Source: Agarophyton chilense (lineage: Eukaryota; Rhodophyta; Florideophyceae; Gracilariales; Gracilariaceae). From it: a DNA stretch of 64,000 bases. Where the stretch lies: contig JARGXX010000117.1 of assembly GCA_030374765.1 (NCBI GenBank), positions 1,302,001 through 1,366,000 on the forward strand, written 5' to 3'. The notes below the pieces were generated by a model, which saw nothing but the letters and a program-made list of their open reading frames with translations, made no database searches and was not told the origin of the DNA. The translations under genes were made by a program, and so were the position numbers. Positions 1 through 10,664 of the stretch are shown here, one piece after another. The stretch's first letter is position 1. The number at the start of each line of letters is the position of its first letter.

Positions 1-420
1 CACGGGGACAACACCTTTTGACTTAACGCTAACCAGAGCGCCGCCGCCGATAGCTGTTGACCTTCCGAAGTCTAGCATACCCCAGGACATAACGGAAGAC
101 ATAACTCCTACCCAGGCGAATTGCTACTCGCGCCGACGAATCGACCACATTATCCAATCGGCTATAGCTGTACTGACCAAAGCCTAACAGCGCTACAAGG
201 TAAATTTCGAAAAAGCCGTCTGGAACACACCTAGCTTTGGGAAAAGAGAATTATTTTACCTGGACTGACCACAGAAGGACAGTGATGAACTCGAGAACAC
301 TACGCGGGAATTCTTACACCGCTCTACGGGACCATACAAGGTCCTGAAGGCCATTCAACATACCATTACGTTACAAATTACGGCCTACAGGACACCGTAT
401 ACATTGATCAGATGACACGA
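1..420 (+). pseudogene. Integrase C-terminal fragment of Gypsy-1a
   Basis: Reading from base 2, the frame has the tail of a gypsy integrase: a T-P-F-D-L-T-L-T-R-A-P-P-P segment that follows the catalytic core, then a basic stretch and the G-P-Y-K-V-L motif typical of the integrase C-terminal domain. Several in-frame stops interrupt it. The matching segment in Gypsy-1b at 50422-50718 has the same T-P-F-D-L-T-L-T-R-A-P-P-P run. It is a remnant of the strand-transfer enzyme. Confidence 0.7.
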
Positions 421-670
421 GCCCCCAGCTCTCCCTAACGACCAAAGTCCCAGCCCCCTGGCCCAACGAAATCACTACGACATCAGGTCGACGCTCAAGT
501 TCCCATCCCCATAAGGCAGTTCCCGCGGTCCCAAATAGCCCCATGGACCTGATGGTCAATGCCAATGACGATGACCCATCTCTTCCAACCGACTCCTCTG
601 GACTAGCTCCTCTGGACTAGCTCCTCTGAACCACACTCTCCTTCCGGAGAGTGAACACCAACCGGAATAC

Positions 671-961
671 ATGATTGAGTGCATCATCTCCGCCGATCGG
701 GGAGGAGATGGAACTATGTGCTATCGCCTCCGTTGGTTCGGCTACAACCCTGAGGAAGACACTTGGGAAGAGCGTCAAACCTTTCCGGCTAGTTTTATCA
801 CCTGCTATTGGCGCAAAAGCGGCAGCACGGAGCACAGCCTTCAGGAGAGGGCAACCATTGGCCCGAATAATACCAAAACACCTCTCGAAACACCTCTGGA
901 CACGACGGTTCGCTGTAGTGCCCGCATCAGGGAACAAATTCAGTTCTCAGGCGACACCTGA
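671..961 (+). pseudogene. Chromodomain frame of Gypsy-1a
   Basis: The frame encodes a chromodomain-like fold: a short beta segment beginning M-I-E-C-I-I, then Y-R-L-R-W-F-G-Y-N-P-E-E-D-T-W-E-E, which matches the aromatic-cage region of chromodomains (Y/W-x-V-x-W-x-G plus D-x-T-W-E). In chromoviruses this domain steers integration to chromatin marked by histone methylation. As in Gypsy-3 it sits apart from the main Pol frame. It is open for 96 codons, but the element around it is decayed. Confidence 0.7.
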
Positions 962-1170
962 CGAAGACCTGAGATGCTCCCAAGGTTCGGACGCCGTGCT
1001 GAGGCATGCAAGTTTAAGGAATACAAAAGCAGCTTTTGGAAAGTAAAAGCATTAATTTATTTGACAAACTGAAAGAGGTTTAACAGCCCTTTCCATGACC
1101 TCAAGGTTCGCCAAAGCGCTCCGAACACCAACAGGACTCACTGGGGCGGCGTAGGAGTAACTGTGTCGTC

Positions 1171-1619
1171 CTAATCGGAACCTGCAGGAGCAAAACCGGG
1201 ACTAGGGTCACCCGAGAAGCCTACTGTACCAATAAGACCGGCCCCAGCGAGCCGTGCACGCTTATTCGGCGGAGATTTCCCTGAGGAACTATTGTCACTA
1301 TCTGAGAATTCCCGGTCGCTCAAATGTAGACGATACCGGGCATCCAAGTCGGCAGTAATCCTCTGGGACATCATTTGTGCATTCTGCTGCAGGAAATTAT
1401 TAACCATAGCGGTTCTCGGAACGCTCATAAGCCATTTGGTATCACGAAGAGCTCCCGGCTTGGTTTGTTCGAAGCCATGGTCCGCCTGCTCACAGGCTGG
1501 TCCCCCGGGAGATGCATAGGAAAACCGACGAAAGCAACAAATTCCGGAGGGATACTAGAGTATCTGACGGGCTTATAAGGCGAGTTCGGCATCGCGTGCG
1601 ACCAATGGAAAAGTACCAA
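1171..1619 (-). pseudogene. Antisense accessory frame of Gypsy-1a, internally deleted
   Basis: Two overlapping minus-strand frames (1425-1619 and 1171-1428) match the two ends of the much longer antisense frame in Gypsy-1b: the N-terminal part carries M-P-N-S-P-Y-x-P-V and the C-terminal part L-Q-Q-N-A-Q-x-M-S-Q-R. The middle, about 1.6 kb in Gypsy-1b, is missing here. The join lies at a short ACCGCTATG sequence that resembles both deletion edges in the intact copy, so it looks like a deletion between short direct repeats. The function is unknown. Confidence 0.6.
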
Positions 1620-2029
1620 AATGGGAAGACGAGATGACGGAACTGACCCGAGCGGACTGACAGACGTAAACCACGGTGCACGAAGCGCGGAAGGTCGCCA
1701 AAGGAAGAACGAAGGCTAAAGAAGGCGTCAATGATCGTCAGTGGAGAATAACCCGAGGGGAATTTTCGCCAACGCGCCACGAAGAAAACGCTAGCGATGC
1801 ACCTATGCCCAGTGTTCACGGCGCGCTCGAGTTTCAATCCATAGGCAAATTAATTGCCACCCCTGCGCCAATGGTCAGCTCACACTTCCTCATACCCCCG
1901 CAGGTGATGACGACGCAACGTCCCGTCGCGCCCGATGGTAATAGGAGCAACTATGCGCTCACATACCCTGGGTCAATCATGAGGCAATCTGGACTTCGCC
2001 GTGACGGTTGAATCCTAAGGAGGGAGATA

Positions 2030-2462
2030 TGCGAAGGAGCGACGGTAACAGTTGAGTCTTGTAAGCCACTGGGGCCTGAGGTATCTTACAGACGCCACGT
2101 AGACTGGTCGACCTCAAATGAACTCATGTAGATTATTAATTCATTTTAATTAGGGTAATAGATTAGCATTACAGTGCCAGGGAGATCCCAACGCCTCGCC
2201 AGTACTATTTACTTGGCTCGAGTGACGCTTCTCCCTTAGAGTAAGGTAGGCACCGTTATGATACTGAACTACCCCCTTTGGTACATTAGATCCACCAATT
2301 GTTCTTCAAGCCATCGTTTCCGTTAGCTCCACCCTGTAGGACTACGCAGTAAACGCCAGCCCATTGTAACAAGTACTCTAGGAGTGCCGCCGTCAAGGAT
2401 AAGAACCTTAGGACCCGCTCTACGACGCTACCTCAGGTTGAGACCAGTACGCTGACCCAACA
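2030..2462 (+). repeat. 3' LTR of Gypsy-1a (TG...CA, 433 bp)
   Basis: The LTR starts with TG directly after the purine tract AAGGAGGGAGATA (2017-2029) and ends with CA at 2462. Its reverse complement occurs at 46466-46897 with the same termini and scattered differences, which defines both edges. It would supply the element's promoter and polyadenylation site. No second LTR of this copy is present in the window. Confidence 0.8.
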
Positions 2463-2465
2463 GGC

Positions 2466-2746
2466 ATTGCGTTTCACGACGTAAGCGTAACCCCCGAACA
2501 CGGAAGCGTACTTTCAAGCTCTCTAATGTCTGTAATATCTCTGTTCGTAGTATCCGGCATTTTCAGGTGCATCACAACGGTAAGGTTCATCTGATGAACG
2601 CTCAACGTACAAACTATTCTCGCGAAGACGTGTACTGCTGCATTTGTCAGATAACCTTCTCTGAAACACACGACCTCAAGGTGCATCTCCGAAGCCGTCG
2701 ATATCGTTCTACTCTAAAAAAAATAAGAACAATCGTCTCTAAATAA
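2466..2746 (+). pseudogene. Degenerate C2H2-like zinc-finger fragment
   Basis: An open plus-strand frame ending at the TAA at 2744 contains C-x2-C followed by F, L and H with classical finger spacing (from about 2636), but the second zinc-binding histidine is absent. A looser C/H-rich unit precedes it and the tail is Arg-rich. It lies just outside the Gypsy-1a LTR and before Copia-B1. No start codon or promoter is evident. It could be a piece of a DNA-binding gene or of another transposon. Confidence 0.3.
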
Positions 2747-3094
2747 ATAAGTTTTAATTAATATGAATAAAACAAAAAAAACAGAACAAAAAGTACTTGT
2801 TTCAAAAGAGTAAATAAAGGTAAAAGAAAATACTCAACACTTATTTATTATTTAGGAATGATTGATACCAGATCACAGATAGCAGATAGAAGTACTTAAA
2901 AAAATTCTAGTAATCAACCCTGCGCATGAAATACACCATTCAAAACTTCTGCAAACAATCGGCTTCCGTTTTTTCCGTCAGGAACCCCAACGAAATCCCC
3001 AATTTCAGGAATTATTTTTGTCCCTTCTACCCCAATTTGTAGTGCATCAGCTGTACCCAATACTATTTCGGATCTTCGCTAGTTATACGTCATT

Positions 3095-4333
3095 GTGCAA
3101 AAAAAGCTTCCCGATACTATCAAAAGCTATCTGGCTGACATCCCTAGTATTACTGGGGATCAAATCGTTAAACGTATTCCAGGCGATTATACCCCGGAAA
3201 TGCTCTTCAACCTTCAAGTCTCATGCAATATAGCACTGTTCAGCACTCTTGCTCGTCTTTTACAGAAACTTGGCATGGACTTCGTACATAACCCTTCGGG
3301 AAAACCCATAAATCGTTTAGCACACACCATATACATTCGTAATGAAGATGGTATCGCTGCCAAAGAAGCAGTTCAAACTTCCAGAGCATCGTTAGGTTCC
3401 CCTTCATTGGTGGAACATAATCCAGTATCTCAGGATGCACCTCGAACCAGAAATCCTGAACACCCGATTGATACCCAAAATACATCGGACGCACAACCCC
3501 AAACCATCAGGGTCAGCACAAATAATACAGATATTCCAAAGATACCTCATAATATGGCCATACATTTCAAGGACAAAACATCAAACTTCTCAGGATCAAT
3601 TGGAGAATTATGGAAAGATTCCTTTGATGAGTACAGTGTAGCACTCAAAGACCACATGGTACCAGAATATAAGCATGCTCAGTCAATGCATGATATTCTA
3701 TGAGATAATGCGAAGCGTTACTTTAACGATCACGTTCTTCACAAAGCTTAATCCCTCGATGTAGCGATGAATCTCATTGAAGAGTATTTTCATTCAACAT
3801 CTAAACAAAAACAAATTGAAATAGATTTACTAAACATTCGAATAGATTCCTTTCAATCTGATGAAGAAACCACTACTCAAACACTTGAAAAACTGGACGC
3901 GGAGATATCAAAACTATCACCCCAGGTACCTCCGAATTGTCGAACTGAAGCAAATAAGATATCATATCTTCGAAAAGCAGTAATCGGACACCCTTGGGCC
4001 AGTAATCCAATAAGCCGTTTGGATTCAGAAACCCCTTTTTTACCAAGAACTTTTTACTCAACTGGAATGTGCTATACACGAGAAAAAGAAGAAAAAAGTG
4101 CAAGAAAGGCCAATAATAGCTACAAATTTTCAAAAAAGCTCAAAATCATTAGATATCTTGATCAAACATCGGAAAAAATATATCTTCACCCAGCAAAAGA
4201 GGGACGTCTCAAAAACTATACAAACCCTAAGATCAATGATCGAGTATGTTTCAATTGTGGCAAAAAAGGACACATTAGACGATATTGTTGCCATCCGATG
4301 GATCTATCTGCTATTGTCGCTAGTAAAGTTTAA
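3095..4333 (+). pseudogene. Copia-B1 Gag, with two in-frame stops
   Basis: One reading frame runs from 3095 to 4333, broken only by a TGA at 3701 and a TAA near 3749. Copia-B2 has an arginine codon at the first stop, so CGA to TGA is likely there. The C-terminal end carries an intact retroviral zinc knuckle, C-x2-C-x4-H-x4-C, at about 4247-4290. Gag would form the particle and bind the RNA. The upstream part, from about 2920 to 3094, still matches the B2 Gag N-terminus in other frames. Confidence 0.7.
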
Positions 4334-4357
4334 CTTTATCAAAAATCTAGGCATTAT

Positions 4358-4989
4358 TTGAATCAATATCGTGCTTTAAAACAAGTTTTTTATGATCTTT
4401 GCGAGGAGATAAACGCCTCATCCGAAAAGGAAGAAGATGCTGATACTTTTTTTAACATCGAAGAAAGCCACGAAAAAGATAAAGAAATATCAGAAATTTG
4501 GAAAGACGATACCGAGGTAAGTCTTTTCACAAGTCTTGAGGCTGAAAACTCTAACCCAAAACTGGACATTTTGCCAGAAACTCTCCCATACGAGCTAATT
4601 CCAAAAACAAAATTCGAGAAGTTTCTACAGCCCCATTGCATAAAAAAACACACCGTTTTACCAAAAACTCAAGTGTTTTGAAGTAACGAAGACTGATACG
4701 AATATCGAGACAACAACCGAATTCAGCGGTGGATGCTTGGATATCGGTGCGCAAAGATCTTTCATCGGAAGTTAGCAAGCCAAAGCGTATTGAAAAGTAC
4801 AACTTTAAAATGAAAGCAAAACCGTCAAGAATGTTTAGATTTGGAAATCCTACTAATCAGGGTATAGCTCAGGTACGCATCACAATACTTGTACCAGTTG
4901 GAGAAGTTTTGAAACTCAACGGTGATGTCATTGATTGCAATTTACCCATTTTGATGTGTCTAGACTTCTCGGATGAAGAGAAATCTTAG
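4358..4989 (+). pseudogene. Copia-B1 acidic Gag tail and aspartic protease remnant
   Basis: 4358-4681 encodes an acidic stretch with D-T-F-F-N-I-E-E, which is also present in Copia-B2 at 36130-36150. After a break, about 4705-4989 carries L-D-I-G-A-Q, matching the protease active-site D-x-G-A, followed by an R-F-G-N segment and the C-terminal L-x-C-L-D-F of retroviral-type proteases. Stops and shifts separate the pieces. The protease would have cut the Gag-Pol polyprotein. Confidence 0.55.
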
Positions 4990-5316
4990 GTTGATAATGT
5001 TTCAAACGTTCTAGTTTGCAAAAATGTATGATAAATGGTTCTCACTCTAAAACTTGGAAAAACCTATGTCGTATGGAATGAATATGCAACACAATTCATA
5101 TAAGCAGAACTCAGAAAAATGCATCTCCACTTTTATCACCATTCAGTTGATAAGCTGTTCAATCTTTTGAAACGAGCTGCTCCAGAAAAGAAAATTCTCC
5201 AACAAAGAATCTTTTGAAAGGAATATCAAAGTGGTGTCAATCGTGCCAACTATTTACTCCAAAACCACAACGATTCATAGTCTTCTTGTCACAAGAAGTT
5301 GTTCTAGACAAAGATC

Positions 5317-5930
5317 TTGCAATGGATCTATTTTTTAGACATGGAAGACGTTTTGCATGTAGTTGACTCGCGTACTCATTTTAAAGCAGCTCGCTTTTTT
5401 TATGGTCATTCTATAAAAAGCTTTTGGAGTACGTTTGTAGTATGTTGGGCTAATTTATATACAGGATACTTTTATTCAATTCGTTGTGATCAAGGTTCAG
5501 CATTCACCTCCCCACGATGGAAAGATATAATGAATGAATTTGACATTGACTTTATTTTTTCAAGAGTTGAAAGTCAAAATTTCGTTGGTGCAGGTGAACT
5601 CTATCATGGTCAACTACGAATAATTTATCGAATTATATAGTCGACGCCAATATCTTAGATAAGAAGCTACGAGCAGATGCAAAAATAATTGGATTAAGGT
5701 TTGTTCTAGCTATCAAAAACCCAGGAACAGAAGAGGAAGTACAAAATGCCAGATTTGTTGCTCAATGCTTTTCTGAGAAAGAACAAAACGACCTAGTCCA
5801 CAATTTTTCTACGATAAGACACAGTACCATTCGTCTTATCATGTCAATCGCCGCAATTTTCAACTACAAAGTTTGGAGTCATGATGTAACACAAACCTAC
5901 ATTCAGAGTAAGCAAAATATGTCTCGGCAG
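5317..5930 (+). pseudogene. Copia-B1 integrase core and RT N-terminal fragments
   Basis: 5317-5640 has an integrase-core pattern ending in C-D-Q-G-S-A-F-T-S, the second catalytic Asp region. The zinc-binding C-x2-C lies just upstream at about 5240. From about 5700 a second frame shows I-K-N-P-G, A-R-F-V-A-Q and H-D-V-T-Q, the order seen at the start of copia RTs (K-A-R-L-V-A-Q-G and D-V-x-x-A). The part between them that should hold the integrase C-terminus is deleted. Copia-A interrupts the RT shortly afterwards. Confidence 0.65.
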
Positions 5931-5986
5931 GTTTATATAAAATCTCCGAAAAGTATAAGCATCTCTTAAGACTAGTTATTACTCCT

Positions 5987-6215
5987 TCTTGGAGAGGATA
6001 CTCAGATGGAAACAAGACGAAGAGAGCTGAGGGCCATCGTCCATCAATGATGAACTTGCTGCCCTCATCTTTATAGACATAGATAGCACACGAGAGCATA
6101 TAGAATTACTTTGTATGCTCTCGTAAATAATACAAATACAAAAAGGTCAAAACGAACTGTCGTAAACAATACAAATACAAACGTGAACATTAGACGAGAT
6201 TCAAAGTCACCGAGA
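5987..6215 (-). repeat. Copia-A 3' LTR
   Basis: 229-bp LTR whose plus-strand termini read TCTT...GAGA, giving only a short TCT/AGA inverted end instead of the usual TG...CA. The adjoining 6216-6226 reads, on the minus strand, as a G-rich polypurine tract ending GAGGGGGCG. The Pol stop codon (6207-6209) lies inside this LTR, so the purine tract is itself coding. Confidence 0.85.
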
Positions 6216-8461
6216 CGCCCCCTCGACCAATATGGGAGAAACATGGAGAGCTGTACGATGAGTATTGAAGAGATCACCAATCAGAGACTTTGTAAACATG
6301 TCAGCCCGGTTTTCTTCTGATGATACATGTTTGATAACAACGACTCCATCGGCCACAGCATCAGTTGCATGATGATGCCTCAGTTCAATGTGTTTGACTT
6401 TGCGTATGCCGAAATCGGTTTGCGTCCACGAAATTGCTCCAAGGTTGTCCTGAAACAGTACAACAGGATATTCAAGAGGAAATCCGAGTTCCTGCATGAC
6501 GTTCTTCAACCAACTGATTTGTTTGATACACTCAGAGATAGCGTAGAACTCAGCCTCAGTCGTGGAGAGAGCTGTGGACTTCTGTAGCTTGGAGCTCCAA
6601 ATGACAGGAATGTCTCCAATAGTGATGACAAAACCCCCCTGGATCGCCGCTTGTCCAAGCCACGACCCCAATCAGCGTCAGACCACGACGTAACCGAGGA
6701 AGACACATTACGAGGTATCTCCAAGCCGAAATCCTTAGTACCAATCAAGTACCGAATGACTTTCTTCATGCATTGCCAGTGTTGTGGTAGCGGCTTAGAG
6801 GCATACTTGCCCAACATTGAGACAGCTGTAGCCAAATCAGGGCGCGTGCGTGTGCTCAAAAATAACAGCGAGCCAAGCACCTCCTTATAGGGAACATTCA
6901 TCATTTCCAAAGCCTCTGCTTGAGATGGGATTGTCATAGAATCATAAAGACAGTGGGATTGTGGCAAAGGGTTTGACAATGAAGTGGAGAAGTCCACTCG
7001 GGCAACACGGATAATCTTCTCGATAAGTGGGCGTTGATGAAGAAAGATGCTGTTTGTTTCTTCGGCAATAGAAACACCGAAGTAAAGGTCAGTTTTGCCC
7101 AAATCCGATACTTCATAATGTGCACAGGGCTCAGATTTCACCCAGGCTGTGCGTTCAGGACGTCCGAAAATGCTGAGGTTATCTACATAAGCCAGGACAA
7201 TTACGGTATCCGTACCAGTTCCATGTATGAATACACAGGGGGCGGATTGGAGCTTTTGAAATCCAATAGAACAAATATATTGAGATATGTTCTCGTACCA
7301 TAGTCGCGGTGCCTCCCTGGTGCCGTAAAGAGACTTGACAAGTTTGACGATCCGTCCATCTGCTTCGCTGACATTCGGAATTTGTGGGAGCTTTATCCAG
7401 ACAGGATTATCAACGGGCATTGAAGCATGTAGAAAGGCTCCTTTCACATCAATATGCTGGCGATCCCATTGCATAGCGGTAGAAAGAACCATCATAACGC
7501 GAAAAATTTCAAAGTTCAACACTGGAGCATAGAGACTGTCTTTGTCGTCAATCGTCTGAAAATTTCCTCTGGCAACAAGTCTGGCTTTAAACCGTTGTGG
7601 TTTACCTTCATGATCGCGCTTGAGGCGGAAGATAAACCCAGAGGGGATAGGTTGTTCATGATCCGAAGTGGATTCTTCGTATGTGCCAAGATTACGGATG
7701 GTCTCAAATTCAGTTCGGATTGCTTCCGTCCAGTACTCAGATTCAGGCGATGAAAGAGCCTGACGTAAAGTGGGCTCATCAAATGTACTAATTTCGTCTG
7801 GTAGGGCTCGAGCGGTATTCGCCGACTGAGTTTCAAGGTCGGACAAGTAGCCACCTAAATCAGGGTCATATGTCGACGGTTTTTCTGGATAATGAGTCAG
7901 TCCACTGCTGCTGATCGTGGAATGTGGACTGGCGCATTGATCATCAGCTGTTTCGTCAGGATTGGGCAGTTGCAAAAGGGTGGCAGTGTTGACCACTGTA
8001 TCATCTTCATCATCACTTGAATCATAACCGTGTTGGGGGCTGGATGGAGTGTGATCTGATGGAAACAGCATTCCAATTAGTGACAAGCCAGGAAATTGAT
8101 CCTCAATGAAACGCACATGCTTCGTTGTGAATGTGCCTTGACTTGTTAGAATCTTGTACATACCACCTTGCATATGACCAAGATTAATTCCTTCAACAAG
8201 ACGAGGATGCATCTTCTTGCGACTTGTAGGATCTCGTTCAACAAGGGCCCGGCAACCAAATGGGCGAAGATGTTTCACGTCATGAGGTGGTTCTTGAAGT
8301 AGATGGTTCAAAAGGATACGATCAGTGCTGCTGTGAATGTTAACATTTCGACACGAGACTACGTGAAGTAGGGCATTGTTCCAGTATGAAAGTGGCAGAT
8401 GGGCTTGTTCCAGGAATGCGCGTATCGGTCCCATGGGAACAGCTATATTACGTTCAGCCAA
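6207..8461 (-). pseudogene. Copia-A integrase end, RT and RNase H (two frames)
   Basis: The long frame (6506-8461) begins with the integrase A-E-R-N catalytic Glu motif. It continues with the integrase C-terminal region, a Ser/Asp-rich linker, and reverse transcriptase (F-K-A-R-L-V-A-R-G, D-V-K-G-A-F-L-H-A). The active site reads Y-V-D-N where Y-V-D-D is expected. RNase H begins with S-D-A-D-W. A frameshift near 6640 moves RNase H to the frame 6207-6671, which keeps T-E-A-E-F and the D-N of the catalytic core and ends with D-M-F-T-K. The enzyme copies RNA into cDNA, but the Asp-to-Asn change alone should inactivate it. Confidence 0.85.
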
Positions 8462-8517
8462 TCCATTTGATGAAGGTGTGTGGGTTGAGGTGGTGCTGAT
8501 GATAACTCCCTTGCGTT

Positions 8518-10311
8518 TCAGGTTTTCTGCGCTTTGAAGAACTCAGAACCACCATCGGAGTGCAGTGAAAGAACGGTTCGTCGAGATTGGCGTTCGAACC
8601 AATTCACAAATTCTATGATAGTGTCTGATGCTTCCGATTTTCGGACAAGGGCAGCCGCAAACAGGTACCTTGTACATTCATCGACCATTACAATGTAATA
8701 TGCATGACCGCTTTCCGATTCAGTTCCAACAAATGTGATATCCGTGTGAAGATGGCCAGGCCTCGTTGCAGATGTTAACGAGCCTCCAAAACTTCGACGG
8801 AATTTACCACGGACACAGGGCAGACAGTCAAATGTTGCACTTCCAGTCTGGGGAAGTACTCGTAGTTGGAGTAGCTTCTTGACTTCTGTCTTAGCTGCAG
8901 TGTGTCCGAGGCGATTGTGCCACAAAGATACGGCTGCAGGAGAAACGTTAAGCTCGGGTTGCTCCTCTGCAGAATCAATGGAAGTATCATCATCCATATC
9001 TGTCTCAGTATTGATTAGGCCTGAAATACGAGCCATCATCGCCGTCATTTGTGGAAATGTGTTAACACTGGTCGGCTCGGAAGGAGTTGAACAGTCAGCA
9101 GATATGTAATAAAGCCCATCATGGTGTTTAGGAGCACTGCCAATGATACGTAGGTTGTCTTCCAGATCAATGATGAGTGCGGCTTCTGGAAGGAAGAGTA
9201 CTGCAATTCGTTTGGCTGTCAATGCAGGAATCGAAAGGAGACTCATTGCTATGTTGTTAGAAACAAGAGTGTTGCTGAGAGTAACAGATGTGGTGGTCCC
9301 TTCATATGACCAGGTAACAGGTCTAGGTCCTCTTTCAGTGGCGGTGATTTCCGAGTCATCTCCCAGAGCGATCGGGACACAACATTTGTAGCTGCGTGAT
9401 AAGTGATTTGAAGAGAACGTCAGATGGATTGTTGAGCCAGAGTCCAACATCAACAGATTATCCGGAGCACGAGCTGCCATGGCTTGCAGACGTGTAACCG
9501 CTGCACGGATGCTAATTCTCCTGGGTTCACCGTTGTTCTGTTCATCTTGCTGTTTGGTTCGTTCGCCAGATTGTTGACCCCCGATTTCTCTGGATATCTC
9601 CGAATTTAATTTCAACTTGTTCTTAGGATTCAAAGGATTTAAATAGCAGCGACTTGTGGTATGATTTTCTTTACTGCATATTGCACACTTTGGTCTTGCA
9701 GCCGCAACTCGTTCAGAACGATGAGTTCCCAATGTTCGTACTTCATCCAGTAAACGAGCTGATACAATGTCCCACGTAGTCTGCTCCGTAGAGAGTGTCT
9801 TGATCGCTGCACACACTGGATTTAGTTCTGGAGCAGTAACAGAGGACACCAGAAGGGCGACAGTGAGCTCTTCGGGTAGTTTGGTTTCCATGGAGGCCAA
9901 CTGTTCAATGACACTAGCCGTTTCGTCAATGTGGCGACCCATGTTCTGGTTCGTGTCGGAATACCTCATGTTAATTAGTTCGCACATCTTGACAATATGA
10001 GACGCAGTTGAGGTGGATGCAAATCGTTCATCCAATCTCTTCAACATTTTGCATGGGTTTCCAATATCACTTTGGATAACACGTAAGGCTTCATCAGAAA
10101 GAGCGGAGACAATTAAACCACTAGCTTTCTTCTTATTGAGCTCCCATTCGGCTTTCTTCTCTTCATCGCTACTGAAGGGATTCCGGTTCTGAGTTAAAAC
10201 TTCTCCAATACCTTTAGACTGGCAGGCAGCATCAATACGAATTCTCCATAGTTTGTAATCATGCTTTTCGTCAAGGGGAAGGATACGAATCTTCCAACCG
10301 TCGGACTCCAT
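8518..10311 (-). pseudogene. Copia-A Gag-protease-integrase frame (597 aa)
   Basis: Starts at an ATG (10309-10311). Residues 1 to about 200 are copia-type Gag, with the UBN2-like pattern W-x-x-R-I and a helical region. A zinc knuckle C-x2-C-x4-H-x4-C follows at about residues 210-223. A protease D-S-G-S motif lies near residue 290. The integrase zinc-binding H-x4-H...C-x2-C is at about 455-495, then the first and second catalytic Asp (H-T-D-I-T and L-H-S-D-G-G-S-E-F). The frame ends too early at a TGA. A one-base shift at about 8525-8540 would lead into the next frame, so integrase is broken just before its catalytic Glu. Confidence 0.85.
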
Positions 10312-10421
10312 TGCAAAAGACGAAAGGCGTGAATTAAGACGAAGCAGTTTCTGATATCAACAAAGTTAATACTACGAAAGGAACAAATCAGGGAGAGAAC
10401 GAGTTTGCAGGCTGACGAAAT

Positions 10422-10435
10422 CTGGGCCCATAACC
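10422..10435 (-). other. Copia-A primer-binding site (half-tRNA iMet type)
   Basis: Immediately inside the 5' LTR the minus strand reads GGTTATGGGCCCAG. This is complementary to the anticodon arm of eukaryotic initiator tRNA-Met (CUGGGCCCAUAACC), not to a tRNA 3' end. Drosophila copia is known to prime from such an internally cleaved initiator tRNA. All 14 bases match the tRNA arm as I recall it. Confidence 0.8.
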
Positions 10436-10664
10436 TCTTTGAGAGGATACTCAGATGGAAACAAGACGAAGAGAGCTGAGGGCCATCGTCCATCAATGAT
10501 GAACTTGCTGCTTTCATCTTTATAGACATAGATAGCACACGAGAGCATATAGAATTACTTTGTCTGCTCTCGTAAATAATACAAATACAAAAAGGTCAAA
10601 ACGAACTGTCGTAAACAATACAAATACAAACGTGAACATTAGACGAGATTCAAAGTCACTGAGA
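10436..10664 (-). repeat. Copia-A 5' LTR
   Basis: Second copy of the 229-bp LTR, upstream of gag on the minus strand. It is followed on the right by the CTCCT target duplication (10665-10669). The differences from the other LTR include CC/TT near position 72, A/C in the ACTTTGT segment, and single changes at each end. Confidence 0.85.

Larger units (their letters stand above)
1..2462 (+). mobile_element. Gypsy-1a: 3' part of a Ty3/gypsy chromodomain element
   Basis: The window opens inside a Ty3/gypsy element read on the plus strand. In order it shows the C-terminal end of integrase, a chromodomain frame, a stretch with an antisense reading frame, a polypurine tract at 2017-2029 and the 3' LTR. 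The same order, about 5 kb long and inverted, occurs at 46466-51784 (Gypsy-1b), which fixes the LTR edges. The coding parts carry stops and frameshifts, so this copy is dead. Its 5' half lies outside the window. Confidence 0.85.
2890..5986 (+). mobile_element. Copia-B1, 5' part (gag to start of RT)
   Basis: A decayed Ty1/copia-order element: Gag with a CCHC knuckle, aspartic protease, integrase core, then the N-terminal part of copia-type reverse transcriptase. It matches Copia-B2 (34557-38081 and 46011-46465) segment by segment, including a Ser/Pro-rich Gag N-terminus from about 2920. LTRs could not be found. Copia-A is inserted at 5986/5987, and the remaining RT continues at 10665. The base composition is AT-rich compared with the gypsy elements. 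Confidence 0.75.
5987..10664 (-). mobile_element. Copia-A: near-complete Ty1/copia retrotransposon
   Basis: The element is bounded by two 229-bp direct LTRs (5987-6215 and 10436-10664) that differ at about five positions by eye. It is flanked by the 5-bp duplication CTCCT (5982-5986 and 10665-10669). It is inserted in the RT region of Copia-B1: aligning the joined flanks with Copia-B2 at about 46080-46140 restores continuous similarity. Internal order on the minus strand is Gag-protease-integrase, then integrase-RT-RNase H, with two frameshifts and a mutated RT active site. It is younger than its host element but no longer autonomous. Confidence 0.9.
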
